Below are positions 48,401 through 58,231 of a DNA stretch of 64,000 bases, piece after piece; positions within the stretch are counted from its first letter, which is position 1; each line of letters starts with the position of its first letter. The notes under the pieces are model-generated. The model worked only from the letters and a program-made list of their open reading frames with translations. It was not told the origin of the DNA and made no database searches. This DNA is from Apostichopus japonicus. Taxonomy: Eukaryota; Echinodermata; Holothuroidea; Aspidochirotida; Stichopodidae. The DNA is taken from contig NC_092575.1 of the NCBI RefSeq assembly GCF_037975245.1, positions 14,552,310-14,616,309 on the forward strand. Reading direction: 5' to 3'. A program made the position numbers and the translations under genes.

Positions 48401-51400
48401 CTTATATGGGGTCAAAGTTTTCGGTCAGAGTTAGGATGGCTGTACAGACTTATCGTGTTGATTTTTGGAATCAGCAGATCAAACTACATTTGAAACCAAG
48501 GTCAAAAGGTCAAAGGTCACATTAGAAAAAATGTGCTTAGTTTGGGAGAAAACGGGCGAAAAAGAAAATGTTTGGTTTTGATGCTAGATTTGGATATCAA
48601 AGGTACCTTCCGATCAAAAATGTCAATGGGTTGACACCCGGGTGACCTTTGTGTGTAAAGTTATACAAGGTCAAAGTTAATTTTCAGACATTGAATGCAA
48701 TAACTCCCAGGGCCAAGGTGTAACAAGGTTGATATTTTGGGACAAGTTGCAAATGGTATAGAGGAATATTTTCAAACTTAACGGTCATGTGATCCGAGGT
48801 CATCAAAGGTCAATTAATGTTAAAAAACTAGTATTTTCGGTGAGAAAATGGGCAAAGAAAAAAATGTTTGAATTCTTACAGTTTTGATGCTATATTCACG
48901 TCTCACCAATCAAAAATGTCAATAGGTTTACCCCAGGTGACCTTTGTGTGTGAAGTTTTATGAGGTCAAAGTAAATTTTCAGACATTTAGTGCAATAATT
49001 CCCAGTTCCAAGGTGTGACACGGTTGATATTTTGGGACAAGTTGCAAATGGTATAGGGGAATATTTTCAAACCTAACGGTCATGTGATCCGAGGTCACCA
49101 AAGGTCAATTAATGATAAAAAACTAGTATTTTTGCGATAACTTGAGAACGAATTGTCCGTTAGGGTTGGGAGTTGCTTCAATTTAATCCAATTGTCGACC
49201 CACATCTGGGTGACCCTTGACCTCAATTTGACCTCTGGTGACCTTTTCCTGTTTTGGGGATTTTTACAGTTTCGATGCTATTTTCAGATGTCAAAGGTAC
49301 CTTCTGATCATAAATGTCAATGGGTTGACCCCCGTGTGACCTTCGTGTGCGGAGTTATACGAGGTCAAAGTTAATTTTCAGACATTGAATGCAATAACTC
49401 TCAGTTCCAAGGTGTGACATGGTTGATATTTTGGGACAAGTTGCAAATGGTATAGGGGAATATTTTCAAACTTAACGGTCATGTGATCCGAGGTCATCAA
49501 AGGTCAATTAATGTTAAAAAACTAGTATTTTCGGTGAGAAAATGGGCAAAGAAAAAAATGTTTGAATTCTTACAGTTTTGATGCTATATTCACGTCTCAC
49601 CAATCAAAAATGTCAATAGGTTTACCCCAGGTGACCTTTGTGTGTGAAGTTTTATGAGGTCAAAGTAAATTTTCAGACATTTAGTGCAATAATTCCCAGT
49701 TCCAAGGTGTGACACGGTTGATATTTTGGGACAAGTTGCAAATGGTATAGGGGAATATTTTCAAACCTAACGGTCATGTGATCCGAGGTCACCAAAGGTC
49801 AATTAATGATAAAAAACTAGTATTTTTGCGATAACTTGAGAACGAATTGTCCGTTAGGGTTGGGAGTTGCTTCAATTTAATCCAATTGTCGACCCACATC
49901 TGGGTGACCCTTGACCTCAATTTGACCTCTGGTGACCTTTTCCTGTTTTGGGGATTTTTACAGTTTCGATGCTATTTTCAGATGTCAAAGGTACCTTCTG
50001 ATCATAAATGTCAATGGGTTGACCCCCGTGTGACCTTCGTGTGCGGAGTTATACGAGGTCAAAGTTAATTTTCAGACATTGAATGCAATAACTCTCAGTT
50101 CCAAGGTGTGACATGGTTGATATTTTGGGACAAGTTGCAAATGGTATAGGGGAATATTTTCAAACTTAACGGTCATGTGATCCGAGGTCACCAAAGGTCA
50201 ATTAATGATAAAAAACTAGTATTTTTGTGATAACTTGAGAACGAACTGTCCGTTAAGGTTGTGAGTTGCTTCAATGTAATCCATTTGTCAACCCGCATGT
50301 GGGTGACCCTGATCATAAATGTCAATAGGTTGACCCCAATGTGACCTTCGTGTGCGAAGTTATACAAGTTCAAAGTTAAATAATATTAATGAGGTCACAG
50401 GTCAAACGTGAAAAACTCCCAAGTTGCAATAACTTAGCTACTATTTATTGGAATTTCGTCAAACTTGGTATGATGATATTGGTAGATAGTCTCCACACAC
50501 TGATGTGTGTTGCAATTGATATCATGCATGTTTATAAGGGGGGGGGGGGCTAGCATTATTTCGTTATGAAAAGTTTGTATGCACAATAACTCAACAAGGG
50601 AATGACCAATCATTACCATACTTGGTGAGTGGGTGGCCCATAGTAAGTAGATTATCCCTGTTGATGTTGGTGCTCATTTCATGAATATTAATGAGATCAT
50701 GGGGTCAAACGTGAAATACTCCAAATTGCAATTACTTGGCTACTATTACTAGTCGGAATTTCGTCAAACTTGGTATGATGATAATGGTAGATAGTCTTCA
50801 CACACTGATGTGTGTTGCAATTGATATCAGGGCTTAGCATTACTTTGGCAACAAAAGTTTGTGAGCATAAATTACTGTTGTTGTATTAGGGCTTTGTTAG
50901 AAATTTCCCTATGAATGGAACTAATGAACAGCAGCAAGGAACCATGAAATGTTTTCATTCTGGTTTTTTCCAATGGCCTTTAATATTCATAATTCATGCA
51001 AATCATTCTACTTTGTACCTATCAATGCTGGACCAGAATATGACAAAAAAAAACTGAACACTTTGCAGTAAAGTGTACAGAATTACGATAAAAGCTCTTA
51101 TACAGTACTAGGCTAGTGTGTGACTTTCACTACAGCTTATATAGGCCTAGGGGTTTGATATCATACCAAAGAAACTGGCAAACGTGCAACACCCAATATG
51201 GTTTTTCCTTGTGTTTCTTTTAGAAATATTCTTTCCTCTGTGGATAAAATGATTGAAATATTATTAGTGAAAACCAAGACCCATTTACAGCTTTAGTGCC
51301 GGGGGGGGGGATTGCATAATATGTTCTGTTGTCATTTTGCAAAAGATCATGGCAGTTAGAAACAATTCCTATCCTCTGGATGCAAAACGACGCAAGGTTT

Positions 51401-54400
51401 TCACCGAAAGATGTAGCAATATTTTCAGTCATTTTTTGCTAAGCGATCATTTTCCCCCCACTGCAATATTTTGAACGTGTGAGTCACAGATCAAACTTAT
51501 ATATTCATATCAAGGCTTTGCCAAATTTGAACCCTTTAACTCGTTATCCATTAAGACTTTACTACTTTGAAGCGATCCAAAAACTTCCAAATGTATCAGA
51601 TTTCAAAGAAAGTTCAAGAAGAATATTATACTTACTATAAAGGAGAGTAAATCTTTTGTAAATTATCTACCGTGATGAGTGATGACATCACAGAACACCT
51701 ACGGTGAGCCATTCCTTCGATCGGGTTTAGCCAGTCGATGTAGGTTACATTCGATCAACCATATCTTGAGTTATGGACAACATATCGAGATGGTTAGTTC
51801 TCAACTAAACCAGTGTGGAATCATTTTTTTTCTTTTTCTGTACAAGTGTCACATTATTTGCCAATAGATTGTCCATGAAAATGCTTTAAAGTTTTATTTT
51901 TCCTTATTTCCTTGACAGCCGTCATATCGAGAAGAGTTATATATGAATACCATTCTGTGGATGCATCCTTCTCAAAAGTGGATGAATCATCTAGCATTGT
52001 TATCAGGCCTTTAGAAAGTGAGTAAACCTACCCAAAGAGTGACTTTCCATGTGTCATTGTCATCTCTTTCATTCATTCATTCATTCATTTATTGATCATT
52101 TCTTTAGTATGTACCCAAATTACCAAAAAAGTATGACCAGAAATGGATATTACACTCTTGGGAAAAAGGTAATAACTTGTTACGTATTTGGAACCTTTTC
52201 GGGTTCTTAAACTGTCTGGAACCCCTTTTTTTATAAGAGTGTATAGTGTATACAAATGAGAAAATTTTTTACAACGATTTTAATCTACAAATTATAAACT
52301 TAAGAAATGAAGGGAGATCTGCAAAAGTAATAAAATATTTGAGGGTTCATACATATCCCCAACCTTTAAATTTACATTTTTTGAACAACCCTTGCATACA
52401 TATTTTAAGTGACTATTTTTGGGGGGAGATGGAGGGATGTTTTCAAATGCTGTTAACTAATTAAATCTCATTGCAATGTACTCCATTAGCTTTACCAAAT
52501 CGTGTTTTATCTCATTTCATGATAATAATAATAATATAATAATATTTGCTTTTTATATAGTGCTTTATACCAGCGATAGGTTAGCTCTTTACAGACGTTA
52601 TATTACCCCTGGTCAATGATAACCTGTCCCAGAGACAATCCCTCCAGTCGGCAGCAGTTATATGCTGCGCCCAATGACAAGTTACCTCACAGGTACCCAT
52701 TTAACACCTGGGTGGAGAGAGGCAAGTGAGATAAAGCATCTTGCCCAAGGACACAAAGTAATGAACTAGGCAGGAATCGAACCAGCAACCCTTGGATCCC
52801 TAGTCCGACGCCTTAGCCAATTGGCCACCATGCTCTCAATGATAGGAATGGCAAACGTTAAACAAATTCCAATGTCAGTGATTTCATTCCTCGGCTGCAA
52901 TTTTCATGTGTGTGATTCGAAACTACCACAAGAAACTTGTTTGTGCGAACAGGTGCAGAAATCCAACAGAATAATCAAGAATCATGGAAGTTGGTTTGCT
53001 AAGGTGGTCTCACCTGTCTCCAGTCTACATATGCACTTTCCTCATCTACCTAACCTGGTAACAGTTTAGCACTTCGCCCAATCAAATCGTCCCTTCCAGA
53101 TATGTCAGGAGATCTAGGAGTTGGCCTAGATGCAGTTTCCACAGAGTATTTTTTTCCCCTGGAAGTACTAGCTATTCAGTAACTGCCATAAGTGAAGAAA
53201 TCTCAAATGGTGTCCTATTTAAATCCTTTTGTAATTTTAGTTTTGGTATCAAGAAAGCTTTGCTAAAGTTGCTAGAAATGGGCAATCAGACATACACACA
53301 CACACATAGAGATTGTGTGATGTGCATGTTAGTAATGAACTGCCTTAACAGTTGTATTTAAATTTTCTTGCCATCAAATACAAAATTTGAACAGAAGCTA
53401 GAAAATGTCAGATTCTTTCAAAATTACTTTTCACCTTCGAAATGGCCTTACTTTAAATTGGTCAGAAACTGATTTGTATCATTGGTAGTATTAATGTCAC
53501 AGTATTCTAAAAAAAACAATGTTTTCTGTTTCAACTTTGCCTTCTTGTGCTATCAGACACACTTTGAAAGAACTGTACTAAATAGTTTGGCATTTTTGTC
53601 ATCTTGCAATTTTTTTTTTTTCTTGCGAGGCAAGTCATTAGGACATAACTTAAATGAAGCACAGGTATTTCATAGCAGATTTGTTAAAACCTAGCCTTCC
53701 CTGTCCCCTGATGCGTCGGGGTATTTCTGGTAAACTTTGGTGAAGAAAGGCCTTGAAAAAGTTTCTGATGCTTTCAATACCAAAGACAGTTTTGTGAAAA
53801 GATAAAAAAAAGGAGAAATTTCTACATTGGTTTATAAGTGGCTCATAGACACATCACACATAGACACTTTGGGTTATGGTAAAATAAGATCTGGGGCCAT
53901 GGACTGAAATGGGCCGGGGGGTCGCATAGAGAGAAAGCGAGAGAGAAGGAGAGAGGACATTGCTGGATGATTACCAAGTGCTACTCACATGGTAAGAGCA
54001 AAAATGTAGTTGCTGCGAGGAGAGATGGGGAAGTTTTTCGTTTGTGAAATTCTAAAACCCAGTAAGTTTTTGGAATATCTATGGCCAGAGGAACCGAGCT
54101 TTCCCTGTTAATATCCGTCTTCCTTTTCTTCTTTCTTTCTCTCTTTTGGTGTCTGACAGCTTGTACATCTAGATTGACTTGTTCCACATGTATTGACTCT
54201 CCGCCTACCGGGTTCGTATGCGTTTGGTGTAATGCTTTGAACAAATGCTCTGATGGATTTGACAGACAACGGCAAGCCTGGGTTAAGCAGCATTGTGATA
54301 CTAAGGTATGAAATGTAATAGGGAAAGGATTGGTAGAGAGTGAAACACAATTTTTTTTTTTTTTTTCTGCCTTGATTTTTTTTCACTTTTCTTGTTGAAC

Positions 54401-57400
54401 TATGGTCTTCTTCTCGCCATCAAAACATTATAAACACTAAAATCGATTGCCCAAGTCCTCCTTTTTTTTTTTCATTTTAAAACCCGGCAAACAATTTTGG
54501 AATTCCCTGATATGCACTTTAATTGTGATTAACCACTAAATTGCCATGAAACATGTGTCTCGGTGACAAACATTTCAAGTGCAAAGGAATCAATAATTAC
54601 TTGCCAGGTAACATTTTTTTTGATGAAAACTTCAGAAAAGTGTCTCAGTTTGATTAATAGTAATAATCGGAAGTTACAAATGTGGGATAAACCACAAGGG
54701 CTTATGGATTACAAATTGCAATTCAACAATTTTAACACAAATTTGGAATCTCTTCAATTTAGAAAGTCATTTCAGATGGGAAAATCGTTAATTGACCCGG
54801 CCGGGTATCGAACCCAGAGCCTCCCGATTGTTGAGCCTCATTGCTTCAAATGCCACCACCTTTATCCACTCGGCCACTGCTCTGATTAATTGCTTTCTTA
54901 TATTGATATAGATCGCCCCGGTGTTCAAGTACAATAACTTGCTTTTAAAATAATGAGAGTATAATAGAGGGCAGCATTGAAATCTAACCTAGAATGATGA
55001 AAGTATGCAACAGCTTCAATGGTTCAAATCAATTCAAAAATAAAACCTGTGTATTTAAAATTTGTGGAACAAAATTTGTCTGTACTTAACTTGAATGGCT
55101 AAAACACTCACTGACTTGATGGTTCAACCCACTTTGATGTAACCTTGTGGATCTCTTTATAGTCGTAATGACAGTATGTTATAAGCAGTTGGAAACTTGT
55201 TGAACGTCCAGCTAAAGTGATATCCATGCATAAGCAGGGAAAGATTATATGAATTACTATAAAATAAAACAAGGAGAGCCCGCCTTGATCCACCAAACTT
55301 TTCTCACAAAGAGCAATCGATGAGGTGAAACTTGTAACTGGCAATGTTAGATAATAATATTTAATACTTTTTGAATAAAATGTTGTATGATAATATTTAA
55401 TACTTTTTGAACAAAATGTCATTCATTTAAGAAGGAGGATGAGAGCATACAGTAATGCTTTGAGTGAAGATGTCAGTTTCCCATCAAAGTTTGGTTGTAT
55501 CTGTCACTGGATGAAGACTTGTCCCCCTCTCCTCTCCTCTCCCCCACCTCCCCCCTTCCGTCTCCTCACATACACCTCACTGTCCTCTCCCTTTCCCCCC
55601 ACCGTTATTTTTGGATTTTATCTTGATTCAAATAATCAAACATTTGCGCCAGTAATTTTGTTTTGTTTAGCTAATTTTACAATTATTCGTAGGCTGAGAG
55701 GACTCGTATCTACCACTAACAAATATCTGCACAAAAGCTATGAACGTTGCTTTCTTCCTTAAATAGTATCAATATGCTTCAGTGTTCAATAAGTTTCAAA
55801 TATATTTCTTGAAAGTCCCCACTTAAGCAGCATGTGTTAAAGCATGCTAAACTTTACAAATATTTATGACAAGTTCAGATTCTTGAAGTTTCTGCCCGAT
55901 CACATGAAGTACACATCTAGGGATGTGATTATAAGCATTGGTCTGCTAAGCCTAACAAGTTGATTGTCAATTTCCATGTACGTTTTTTTTTCCTTCCTCA
56001 GAACCAAACAGTATGTCCAGCAGAAAGTAAACCAGGTATGTAATAATTCCTTTTATTGCCATTCTATAATAAAATGGTGTTATTCAACCGCTGTATCTCA
56101 TTAACCAGCAAGACACAGATATGGTCTTATAGGCGCTGTGACTGTTTGACGGCTGCAAAGTATAGTCCCGTTTGACTGTCTGATTTCAAGCTCATTGCCC
56201 ATTAAAAAAACAAAGTAAAACGCTATTTATTACCACTTTCTAGCTAACATTTTATAGTTTTCTGACATTTGTCGCTTGCAACTGCAACCCATTTGAAGTG
56301 AGGAAGGCAAAGTGAATTTGTGCACAGGAATGGCTCCTGGCAAAAATCACTTTTTTAATAGGAATTTTTTAAACCAAAAAAAACACAGAAAAGATGGAAA
56401 ATGCCAAATAACAGGATCTGAGATACAGAGGGACAGATAAAGTACCATGAGTCCAAATACTATAGTGTACAAAATGAAGAGTGGATACTATAAAGGTGAA
56501 AACTGGTTCCCCCTCATGCTCCCAGCCCCCCGCCCCCAACCCCTGCTCAATGTGTTATTTCACAGCTTTTTTCCCTGACTCTTTTTCATGTGGTCTCTAT
56601 TTGTCCAAACATTCTCGCTTCGCAATAGCTTTTCCATTTGGTCACTGTCCTTTTACCAAAACCTACTTGAGTCTTACCCAAATTTAGAGAGGTAATCAAT
56701 CAAGCTGAGACTGCCGCCTAAATCAGTAATCTGCAAACTTTTCGGCCCCACAATCCAGGATCTTGAATGAGGACTGGGCCACGCCCCACCAGTGAGATCC
56801 CCAGAATTGTCCTATGACCCTTTGATACTAAAATTCTAGTTTCAAAATCACTAAAAAATACTGATTTTTCAATAATGTAGATCATCTGACTAACTGTGTT
56901 CTCAGCTGGAAACACAGACCCATCATTTTAGCGATTATTTAAATACTTTCGTATCTCTCGTTTGTTACCTGCTGTACAAGTGTCACACTCTCATGTCCCA
57001 TGTAGTTTCTAGTCTAGATTCACCTGTATAATTGAGTCCTCATTCAGAGTGAGACAACTGCGAAATTTCTGTTGAAGGTCTTGAAAACAATCGATAAAAA
57101 TCACGGTTTATAATAATATATTCAATATAATATATATATAATATACAGTATCCTAAAAATATATCCAGATGAGAAAATAATCCAACATGAAAAGTTGATG
57201 CTGAAATTATGTTCTGGTTTGAAGTTTGTCGTCATCTGCCCTAAATACTTCAATCAAACATTTCTTCAACAATGTCGTATTTGACATTAAGACAGAGATC
57301 TTCTGAGATGAAATTTATTCATCGGCATTGAAGTAAGAGGGAGTTTTAATGTCAAATTCATATTTCTCAAAAATATGAAATTGAACATGATTGAAGTCTT

Positions 57401-58231
57401 TTCCAGATGACTTTGTTCCTTTGAGTATCAGCAGTGTCGTCAGATGGCTGTTTTCTCCATACATAACAATCTATTATTTGTGTTATTGTAATATTGTTAC
57501 CGTTTATGCAAATGCCTTAAAATACCTGACTAACAGCGGAGGAAATTATTTATCCATTTTTAATGGCATGCCTGAATAAGTGAATATATTTATATATATA
57601 ACTTGCCTTACTGATTTTTTTTCTATGTATATTATTTAATATTATAAAGAATAATCATAACCCTTTTAACATTTTTTTTTTACACATTAAGAACCTAATC
57701 TTTAAAATGACGGTTGATAATATAAAAAAACTCACATTTGAAAGGTCGACTGCACCATTTCACTTATGTCATTGGAAAGACGAATAGCGGTCATAACCGT
57801 CCTGTCGTTGAATGGTGGTATTTTGATGACCGTTTACCCTCTATTTAGAAACTTCGGCTATATGACTGCCCAATGAACTGTCATGGCAGGTCTTGATGCA
57901 CTGACCAAGTGTTCCAAATAACTCCAAATGGTCTAATAACGGACAACCCCAATATTTTGAGACCACATTTTATTAAAAGAGAAGATTGTGGGGGAAGGGG
58001 AAGGGGGCTTTGGGGGAGGGAGGGGGGTCCACAGCCACATAGCTTTCAATTGTGACTGCAACATGCAGGGGATTTCTACTGGTTTCCTTGTGAGGCTATG
58101 CAGCCTTCAACGGAAAACTTACCCAGCCTTTTTTCTCCTCTTCTGTCTGTGGAATTTGACAGATGATAATAAGTCACCTGCGCCGACCTCTGCCAGCATA
58201 CCAACCGGCCCCAGTCAGACAGTTCCCAAAG
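33305..58231 (+). CDS. PLXDC: Plexin domain-containing protein (PLXDC/TEM7 family), 12 coding exons, 3' end missing
   Basis: Spliced gene model built by eye. Coding exons: 33341-33410, 35827-35945, 39551-39682, 41649-41718, 43743-43865, 45304-45357, 45981-46045, 46760-46853, 51919-52017, 54160-54305, 56002-56035, 58163-58231. All phases are compatible and encode about 358 residues. Order: signal peptide (1-20), short spacer, conserved nidogen-like/plexin-domain region (about 64-275; motifs DNHDYYTVEY, FTYPFYGYDTRFLYV, ATQYVAPLMADFDPS, FTFQATLYKNGTTVFSYKE, NHPVKVGLADAY, VIYEYHSV), PSI cysteine module (276-324; VWCNALNKCSDGFDRQRQ), then a Ser/Thr/Pro stalk. Vertebrate PLXDC1/2 are type I membrane proteins of roughly 500-530 residues, expressed on endothelial and neural cells and reported as receptors for PEDF and partners of nidogen/cortactin. 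The transmembrane and cytoplasmic exons are not identified here. The paralogue cannot be decided; an invertebrate single-copy orthologue is likely. Family assignment is confident. Confidence 0.93.
35115..35376. repeat. Tandem duplication of about 153 bp
   Basis: Two copies sharing tagtagacgaataggacagt, atttacatggac and gaacgaacagtggacttctc, about 90-95% alike, in PLXDC intron 1. Confidence 0.85.
35827..35945 (+). CDS. PLXDC: PLXDC exon 2 (N-terminal spacer), GC splice donor
   Basis: Acceptor ccattcag. Begins DNAWYTYVDRVESVREQRA and ends HNTTEI, with one N-glycosylation sequon (NTT). The phase-0 join to the next exon requires the exon to end at 35945 with donor GCAAGT (a GC-AG intron). The GT four bases downstream would give phase 1 and an immediate TAA in exon 3. 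Vertebrate homologues are variable in this stretch, so assignment rests on phase, position and open frame. Confidence 0.78.
37427..37890. repeat. Minisatellite, about 4.3 units of 108-125 bp
   Basis: Units contain gtgggagatatgaggagtat, tttgccccagatttc and gggccaaagtttgatatg, separated by G-rich linkers of variable length. Located in PLXDC intron 2. Minus-strand open frames across it are repetitive artefacts. Confidence 0.9.
38346..38600 (-). repeat. Possible SINE or LINE 3' tail (minus orientation)
   Basis: Minus-strand sequence ends aagtgctatataattactga followed by GATT repeats. The GTGCTATATAA-type tail resembles that of the SINE at 52521 and tails shared by SINEs and their partner LINEs. 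The 5' head was not recognised. Confidence 0.4.
39551..39682 (+). CDS. PLXDC: PLXDC exon 3 (start of conserved ectodomain)
   Basis: Acceptor catctttttag, donor gtaagt, phase 0-0, 44 codons. Begins VHDNHDYYTVEYKPNEDGHW and continues through a W-M-D-I-D segment to RLSATARHAV. The D-H-N/D-YY opening and the W-x-x-I/D pattern correspond to the start of the conserved ectodomain in PLXDC1/2. Confidence 0.93.
41649..41718 (+). CDS. PLXDC: PLXDC exon 4
   Basis: Acceptor ctgatttcag, donor gtgggt, phase 0-1. Encodes KVQLNFTYPFYGYDTRFLYV then TSS. It matches the family block of a V/L-x-L-x-F-x-FPFYGH-like strand followed by hydrophobic residues before the GGF(I/L)Y turn. The NFT sequon is a probable glycosylation site. 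Confidence 0.94.
43743..43865 (+). CDS. PLXDC: PLXDC exon 5
   Basis: Acceptor cgttcttgcag, donor gtgagt, phase 1-1. Encodes GFLYLGSYSHRYLSATQYVA followed by PLMADFDPSLDVGSTISYFG. The ATQY(V/I)APLMA(D/N)FDPS stretch is the most diagnostic PLXDC signature and sits in the nidogen-like region. Confidence 0.96.
44934..45237 (-). mobile_element. tRNA-Leu-like SINE, copy 1
   Basis: On the minus strand the head reads GTGGCCGAGTGGATAAAGG (A box) and later GGGGTTCGATTCCCGGCCGG (B box), with a Leu-like long variable region. A body with aaattccaaatttgagttaa and a TAATAATAAT tail follow. The body is shared with 54652-54884. The head lacks a full acceptor stem, so it is not a working tRNA gene. It sits directly upstream of PLXDC exon 6. 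Confidence 0.8.
45304..45357 (+). CDS. PLXDC: PLXDC exon 6 (54 nt)
   Basis: Acceptor ccttttgacag, donor gtatgt, phase 1-1. Encodes ESMFVTEWRNLRLQKDTT, corresponding to the V-x-W-x-x-(V/L)-x-L segment of the family. Only 66 bp downstream of the tRNA-like head of a SINE (44934-45237). Confidence 0.9.
45981..46045 (+). CDS. PLXDC: PLXDC exon 7 (65 nt)
   Basis: Acceptor tatatatttag, donor gtaagt, phase 1-0. Encodes GKNFTFQATLYKNGTTVFSY then KE. The FTFQATL-x-x-(D/N)G-x-x-x-F-x-YKE pattern is conserved in PLXDC proteins. Sequons NFT and NGT are visible. Confidence 0.95.
46760..46853 (+). CDS. PLXDC: PLXDC exon 8
   Basis: Acceptor ctgctcaccag, donor gtgagt, phase 0-1. Encodes KPLNISDIPTKNHPVKVGLA then DAYYHDTWMLH. 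NHPVKVGL(A/S)DA is a family signature; NIS is a probable glycosylation site. A 167-bp MITE begins only 43 bp after the donor. Confidence 0.95.
46897..47063. mobile_element. 167-bp hAT-like MITE, copy 1
   Basis: Begins CAGGCATGAGC and ends ATCCCTG; contains gcgaattcgcggaatatccg (itself palindromic) and taacacactgtagcat. A copy about 95% identical lies at 62463-62627. Flanking 8-mers are only partly alike. Non-coding. Confidence 0.75.
47160..47177 (+). repeat. Poly-G run of about 18
   Basis: One of the longest homopolymer G runs in the window. Confidence 0.9.
47848..47874. repeat. (GT)n microsatellite
   Basis: About 13 GT units. Confidence 0.9.
47880..50870. repeat. AGGTCA-rich repeat block in PLXDC intron 8
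   Basis: Diverged copies of a module containing caataactcccag, ttgatattttgggacaagtt, acggtcatgtgatccgaggt and caattaatgttaaaaaacta. Starts of the caataa module lie near 48050, 48700, 48991, 49391, 49685 and 50085. A flanking motif (ataactcaacaagggattga, then ggtgggtggcccatag) is duplicated near 47900 and 50590. Dense AGGTCA half-sites occur on both strands, including AGGTCA-ccaa-AGGTCA. No exon inside. Confidence 0.85.
48779..50172. repeat. Near-perfect 694-bp tandem duplication
   Basis: Sequence from about 48779 repeats from about 49473 with few or no differences; identical 73-codon open frames at 49153 and 49847 mark the 694-bp period. A third, partial copy follows from about 50167. The near-identity implies a recent event or an assembly duplication. 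Confidence 0.9.
51640..51880. repeat. Diverged dispersed repeat, related to 63520-63930
   Basis: Shares gatgacatcacag with a following ac-acc block and, about 150 bp on, a aagtgtcacat...tacc/tgccaa-ag ending with the region at 63735-63915. Relatedness is by short words only. Confidence 0.3.
51919..52017 (+). CDS. PLXDC: PLXDC exon 9
   Basis: Acceptor tttccttgacag, donor gtgagt, phase 1-1, after a 5.1-kb repeat-filled intron. Encodes PVISRRVIYEYHSVDASFSK and ends SSSIVIRPLE. The R-x-x-IYEYH-x-V motif is diagnostic. Confidence 0.94.
52521..52836 (-). mobile_element. Full-length tRNA-derived SINE with conserved core and TATATAA-type tail
   Basis: On the minus strand: head with A box (GTGGCCAATTGGCTAAGGCG) and B box (GGTTCGATTCC); central domain with CCTTGGGCAAGATGCTTTAT, then AAATGGGTACCTGTGAGG and GGGACAGGTTATCATTGACC; tail AAAGCACTATATAAAAAGC and an ATTATTATT run. 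Architecture matches the core-SINE type (V/Deu/Meta superfamilies share such central domains); the exact superfamily is not resolved. About 310 bp, in PLXDC intron 9. Confidence 0.85.
54160..54305 (+). CDS. PLXDC: PLXDC exon 10, PSI cysteine-rich module
   Basis: Acceptor ggtgtctgacag, donor gtatga, phase 1-0. Opens TCTSRLTCSTCIDSPPTGFV, then CVWCNALNKCSDGFDRQRQ and QAWVKQHCDTK. Seven cysteines lie in this exon and an eighth in exon 11, as in a plexin-semaphorin-integrin (PSI) fold. The C-x-WC-x-x-x-x-x-C and G(F)DR-x-RQ-x-W features match PLXDC1/2. Confidence 0.96.
54652..54884 (-). mobile_element. tRNA-Leu-like SINE, copy 2
   Basis: Same family as 44934-45237: head GTGGCCGAGTGGATAAAGGT, B box GGGTTCGATACCCGG (one mismatch), shared body (aaattgaagagattccaaat) and short TAATAGTAATAAT tail. 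Shorter body, about 85% like copy 1. In PLXDC intron 10. Confidence 0.78.
56002..56035 (+). CDS. PLXDC: PLXDC exon 11 (34 nt microexon)
   Basis: Acceptor ttccttcctcag, donor gtatgt, phase 0-1. Encodes NQTVCPAESKP, supplying the last cysteine of the PSI module and an NQT sequon. The phase matches both neighbours. Confidence 0.85.
58163..58231 (+). CDS. PLXDC: PLXDC exon 12, Ser/Thr/Pro stalk; last exon recognised
   Basis: Acceptor tggaatttgacag, donor gtcaga, phase 1-1. Encodes DDNKSPAPTSASIPTGPSQT then VPK, a mucin-like juxtamembrane stalk as in vertebrate homologues. The donor is weaker than the others. The next exon should begin in phase 1 and lead to the transmembrane helix, but no convincing candidate is visible before the window ends. 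Confidence 0.75.

Larger units (their letters stand above)
33411..58162 (+). other. PLXDC introns: what they hold
   Basis: Eleven introns of 0.6-5.1 kb. Intron 1 holds a roughly 50-bp inverted repeat (33527-33575 against 33850-33900) and a 155-bp tandem duplication. Intron 2 (36.0-39.5 kb) holds 108-bp repeats and a SINE-like tail at 38346. Introns 3 and 4 show only short repeats, G-rich runs and a diverged DNA-transposon-like patch near 40224-40340. Introns 5 and 9 hold SINEs (44934, 52521), intron 10 another (54652). Intron 8 holds the AGGTCA block and a MITE. Intron 11 has a DNA-transposon-like patch near 56725-56800. No coding sequence beyond the exons was recognised. Confidence 0.6.

Noticed and set aside
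49153-50068. Two identical 73-codon frames
   Set aside because: They mark the 694-bp tandem repeat and have no splice context or homology.
52747-52836. tRNA gene on the minus strand
   Set aside because: Head of a SINE; no acceptor-stem pairing, and a core domain and tail follow.
57404-57580. Possible alternative PLXDC exon after acceptor cttttccag
   Set aside because: The frame starts DDFVPLS in the right phase but lacks family similarity and a convincing donor.
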